The notes beneath the pieces are model-generated. The model was given only the letters and a program-made list of their open reading frames with translations, had not been told where the DNA came from and searched no databases. Shown here piece after piece: positions 60,924-64,000 of a stretch of 64,000 bases of DNA (its first letter is position 1; the number at the start of each line of letters is the position of its first letter). Origin of the DNA: Saccharomycopsis fibuligera x Saccharomycopsis cf. fibuligera (lineage: Eukaryota > Ascomycota > Saccharomycetes > Ascoideales > Saccharomycopsidaceae); NCBI GenBank assembly GCA_001936135.1, contig CP012810.1:2976001-3040000 (forward strand). The letters run 5' to 3'. The translations under genes were made by a program, and so were the position numbers.

Positions 60924-62593
60924 TATTTAGGGATTGTGTTTATTGGATGCTGGATGCCGGAACAAGAAAAGGGAAGGGGATGTATTGTAGGCGTGTTGGG
61001 GTAGAAGAGAAGGCGATATTGGTGTCACTTGAAGTGAGAAAGGTTTTAGCGCTTGCACCGAGAGGAAGAGAAAGTTACGGGATGGCGAAGAAGATGGGAA
61101 GCGCAAGCTGTGTAGTAAACGGCACGGCGGATGGAGATTGAAAGAGAAAGGGAAATAGCGCCAGCAGTATAAAAGATGTGTGTGTGTGTGTGTGTGTGTG
61201 TGCGGTTTCAACTCAGCGGTTGATGGATATAGACAGTGGAAAGGTTAACCTTGGGCAAAAAAGGTCTTGAGAGAAGAAAAAACCGAGACAACTTAATTGA
61301 GAGAAGAAATTTTTTATTTTCTATTTTCTATTTTCTATTTTTCTTCTTTTGCTGTTAGAGTTTGAGGACAAGATCTCAGGGAGGCGAAGACTTGAAGACA
61401 ATTGTCTTGAGTGAGTGTGAATGTGAGCGAGAGGGCGAGAGTGCAGTGAGAGATGGAGGGATTGCCAGCATGCGCATCTCTGGGAAGGCAAACAGTAATC
61501 AGTGGGCACACGTATTGCCAATCCCTTAATAATAGCGGCCCTAATGGTTGCAACCATAATAGCTGTCTGCAGACAGCCATGGCTACACCAAATAGGGCCC
61601 CGCCGCCCACTGCACTCGCTGCACTCGCTGCACTATATGCCACTATATGTGCACTATATATGCACTATAGCTGACACTCACTGCATGAGTGCGCATCCAC
61701 TGCAGCAATTTCTTGTGGAACACACTGTCATAGGCCCGGAGTCAACTGCCACAAGAGCACTCGCAGACGATCTCAGGCGCAGAGCACATGCAAATGATCT
61801 GATCTTTGGTGAGTGCAGACACCTTTCGCCTGTCAGCGCTTAGTCACTTAAAGCACATCTGGCAGGATTTGGCGACTGTTTGGATACAGCATGTCGGTGC
61901 CACTCTCTGGTCGGCGCCGCTTCCACCGATGGATGGATGGACGGTTGGATGAATGTCTCTACTTGTACACTCTTGGGTGGTCTAAGACCCTTAATTGAGT
62001 CGGCTGGCTGAGTGTGACGACAATAAGCAGCGCGTTACTGGCTGTGTGTAGTCTGGCATTGCAGAGCCTTGGACAGAAAAAAATAAAAAAAAAAGGACCA
62101 GTCGAGAAGCTTTAAAGTGATGTATAATAACAAACGAGTTATTTTTGCGGAGAGACATGTCATATTGACGCAATCATCCAATTGATTAACTATGGCCAAT
62201 CAATTAATCGGCTTCAAGTGATCCTGAAAACAAGCACCTCCTCTGATAAAAGCACTACGGTGCACCACAAACGCTTCGTGTTTTTGCTCTTACATGTATA
62301 CAACGTTATACACCCTCTGTCACCCCATTATGTGCCCCCAACGTGCCACAAACGGAATTTATAGTTACCCTGTTTGTAAGTCTGGCAGTCCCTCCCACCA
62401 ACCGCCCTGGTTGCAAATCGCTGGTGGACGATGAGAGAGAAAAAAAAAATAGCCAATAAAAGCATCGTTGAAATATTTTTTTTTTCTCCCTTCCCTTACT
62501 TTTCTTCTCTTCTTCTCTTCTTCTTCCCCTTTTCCCTTTCCCCACATACTTACTTCCATCCCAAAGTATCCATTACTACACACAAACACAACA
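60924..62593. promoter_or_regulatory. 1.7-kb divergent intergenic region, 954-aa gene / YNK1, with microsatellites
   Basis: (TG)13 at 61177-61202; TATTTTC units at about 61313-61340; a block of CACTATATG-like words at about 61630-61672; GATG units at about 61929-61942. The last 150 bp before YNK1 are CT-rich (62486-62545), typical of highly expressed yeast genes. GCCAATCAATTAATCGG at about 62193 holds CCAAT. Short frames here carry no recognisable feature. Confidence 0.5.
61177..61202. repeat. (TG)13 microsatellite
   Basis: Thirteen uninterrupted TG units in the leader/promoter of the leftward 954-aa gene. Confidence 0.9.
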
Positions 62594-63049
62594 ATGGCTG
62601 ACGAAAGAACTTTTATTGCTATCAAACCAGACGGTGTCCAAAGAGGTTTGATCAACCAAATCTTGGGTAGATTCGAAAACAGAGGTTTCAAATTGGTTGG
62701 TATCAAATTGGTCACTCCATCTGAATCCTTATTGAGAACCCACTACTCTGACTTGCAAGAAAAACCATTCTTCCCATCTTTGTTGTCTTACATGTTGTCC
62801 GGTCCAATCTTGGCTACTGTCTGGGAAGGTAAAGACGTTGTCAAACAAGGTAGAGCTATCTTGGGTGCCACCAACCCATTGAACTCTGCTCCAGGTACCA
62901 TCAGAGGTGACTTTGCCATTGACATGGGTAGAAACGTTGCTCACGGTTCCGACTCTGTTGAATCTGCCAACAAAGAAATCAACTTGTGGTTCAAGAAAGA
63001 AGAATTGGTTGACTACAAGCCAGCTTTGTTCTCCTGGATCTACGAGTAA
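62594..63049 (+). CDS. YNK1: Nucleoside diphosphate kinase
   Basis: 151 residues, full length. It transfers the gamma-phosphate of ATP to NDPs via a phosphohistidine; mainly cytosolic, part also in the mitochondrial intermembrane space in yeast. Seen: [19 protein letters not shown], the Kpn-loop region [53 protein letters not shown] and the active-site NVAHGSDS with catalytic His, ending in SWIYE. The common Ile or Cys before the His is Ala here (NVAHG), a conservative change seen in some family members. Codon use is that of a highly expressed gene. The frame is open to 62468 upstream, but that part is CT-rich leader without homology, so ATG 62594 is the start. Confidence 0.98.
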   Translation: MADERTFIAIKPDGVQRGLINQILGRFENRGFKLVGIKLVTPSESLLRTHYSDLQEKPFFPSLLSYMLSGPILATVWEGKDVVKQGRAILGATNPLNSAPGTIRGDFAIDMGRNVAHGSDSVESANKEINLWFKKEELVDYKPALFSWIYE

Positions 63050-63495
63050 ACAGTTTCGCTGACTAAACGTTGATACTGTTGACTTGATGATGGTTATATT
63101 TAATATTAATAATTAATAAAAACTAATAGATGATTTATTTCATTGATCCATCAGTTTGTAGTGGCTGTATGTAACTTTGGAATTTTAGCATCTTCAAATT
63201 TCATTGCTCCATCTCTGCGTCTTAATTAATTATTCTGAGAAATTCCGTGGCCTTTTTTTTTCTTTTGGTAAACATTAAGTAGGGTAAGCGTCTATTCAGC
63301 CCTTTGTTTACATAAATCAAAAAGGTAAATAAAACAAAATCTATAAACAACAGAAAACAACAACAACAAAAAAAAAAGACTAGATTGTATGGCAAAATTA
63401 GAATCATCAAAAGCTAGAAGCTGTTTTTGTCTCATGTTACTTCCCCTGCTATCAAGTTCGTCCCGCCCACAATAAAACATTAAAGAAGTAGAAAA
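63050..63495. other. Intergenic YNK1 to KEN-box gene
   Basis: 446 bp: YNK1 3' region (TAATATTAATAATTAATAAAAA at about 63102-63122 looks like a 3'-end element) and promoter of the next gene. Nothing else is seen. Confidence 0.4.
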
Positions 63496-64000
63496 ATGAC
63501 AGCCAATAATATCCTTAACAAAGAGAATCTCTTCAATGCTCCATCAACAACCGGAGCCAGCTTCATCAAATCAACAGTTGTTGAGAACGATAATAATGGC
63601 AGCAAGCAATACGACATCGACAACAATTCCAAAAACAGTGCAGCATCGAGGAAAAGGCCCCCTACTACCCCACTTACACCATCATTAGCTACACAGAACG
63701 TGATAAAGAAAAACAAATTCAATGAAAATGAGCTAACAAAGAAAAACTTGCGTGATATTCTTAAAAAAAATAGTATTGTGCCGCCAGAGGAAGAAGGCCA
63801 AAGCCAAAAAACATCCAGCTTAAATCGCCCGCTGTCAAGAATTGCAGAGGATGTTGGTGCCATCGGCCTCAAAGATAGAAACGTTTTTGTTTCCGGAAAT
63901 AGCAAATATAACGCAATTGTGGTATCTGATGATGAAAAAGAGGCCGAAGAAGAACAAGATGATGATAACGATTTTGAACAAGGAGGAAGTCCTCGTCGTC
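63496..64000 (+). CDS. N-terminal part of a probable cell-cycle protein with KEN box (runs off the window)
   Basis: ATG at 63496, still open at the right edge (168 codons visible). The start MTANNILNKENLF has KEN at residues 9-11, the classic APC/C degron position near an N-terminus. Further on: SRKRPPTTPLTPSL, with a basic patch next to two TP sites that fit CDK phosphorylation; then KKNLRDILKKNSIV, NRPLSRIAEDVGAIGLKDRN, with RxxL-like elements, and an acidic stretch DEKEAEEEQDDDNDF. This combination suggests a CDK- and APC/C-controlled nuclear protein (securin-, cyclin- or replication-factor-like), but the identity cannot be told from the visible part. Confidence 0.75.
   Translation, partial: MTANNILNKENLFNAPSTTGASFIKSTVVENDNNGSKQYDIDNNSKNSAASRKRPPTTPLTPSLATQNVIKKNKFNENELTKKNLRDILKKNSIVPPEEEGQSQKTSSLNRPLSRIAEDVGAIGLKDRNVFVSGNSKYNAIVVSDDEKEAEEEQDDDNDFEQGGSPRR

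Noticed and set aside
62468-62593. Upstream extension of YNK1
   Set aside because: CT-rich leader giving Leu/Ser/Pro runs; YNK1 homology starts at ATG 62594.
1-64000. LTR retroelements, LINEs, DNA transposons, CRISPR arrays
   Set aside because: No reverse transcriptase, integrase or transposase motif and no long terminal repeats were seen; short tandem repeats are microsatellites, not spaced arrays.

Overview
The window looks like nuclear DNA of a budding yeast (Saccharomycotina), most likely of the CTG-Ser clade near Lodderomyces / Candida parapsilosis. Support: compact mostly intron-poor genes, GTATGT/GTAAGT donors with (T)ACTAAC branch sites, poly-A/T runs of 27-37 bases, long Ser/Thr-, Asn- and Gln-rich low-complexity proteins, no CTG codon found in the roughly one third of the highly expressed NOG1 gene that I checked, and a peroxisomal SCP2 protein of the Candida POX18 type. 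The species call is an inference. No tRNA, rRNA, CRISPR array or intact transposon was found.

Left part (1-19.2 kb) is ordinary gene-dense chromosome: EHD3 (partial, -), NOG1 (-), a small unknown protein (+), spliced VPS24 (+), a POX18-like sterol carrier (-), RPS25 with a probable 706-nt 5'UTR intron (+), a GPI-anchored wall protein (+), a Gfd2-type DEDD nuclease fold protein (+), a short-chain dehydrogenase (-), four-exon IWR1 (+) and a BAR-SH3 protein (+).

Middle part (19.2-30.5 kb) is gene-poor: a repeat-bearing GPI wall protein, a 151-aa protein with a duplicated motif, a small Cys/His-rich putative zinc protein, a possible 81-aa secreted peptide, and a decayed, unrecognised coding block (about 28.3-29.6 kb) whose codon use is unlike its neighbours.

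Right part (30.5-64 kb): a coiled-coil protein, a large PH-domain protein of the YHR131C/YNL144C type, a secreted Ser/Thr-rich protein, SET9 (H4K20 methyltransferase), SUA5 with an AUG-less N-terminal extension resembling a mitochondrial presequence, RPP0, PSO2/SNM1, an unknown two-domain protein that might be a telomere Cdc13-like protein, a WW-like protein, a 954-aa Gln/Asn-rich protein, YNK1 and the start of a KEN-box protein.

Themes: ribosome production (NOG1, RPS25, RPP0, and IWR1 indirectly), chromatin/DNA maintenance (SET9, PSO2, possibly 50.1-51.8 kb), the cell wall (three secreted or GPI proteins) and peroxisomal/mitochondrial metabolism (POX18-like, EHD3, SUA5). RPS25 and RPP0 share a promoter pattern (TTAGCCCT plus CATGTG) that fits the Tbf1/Cbf1 control known for Candida ribosomal protein genes.
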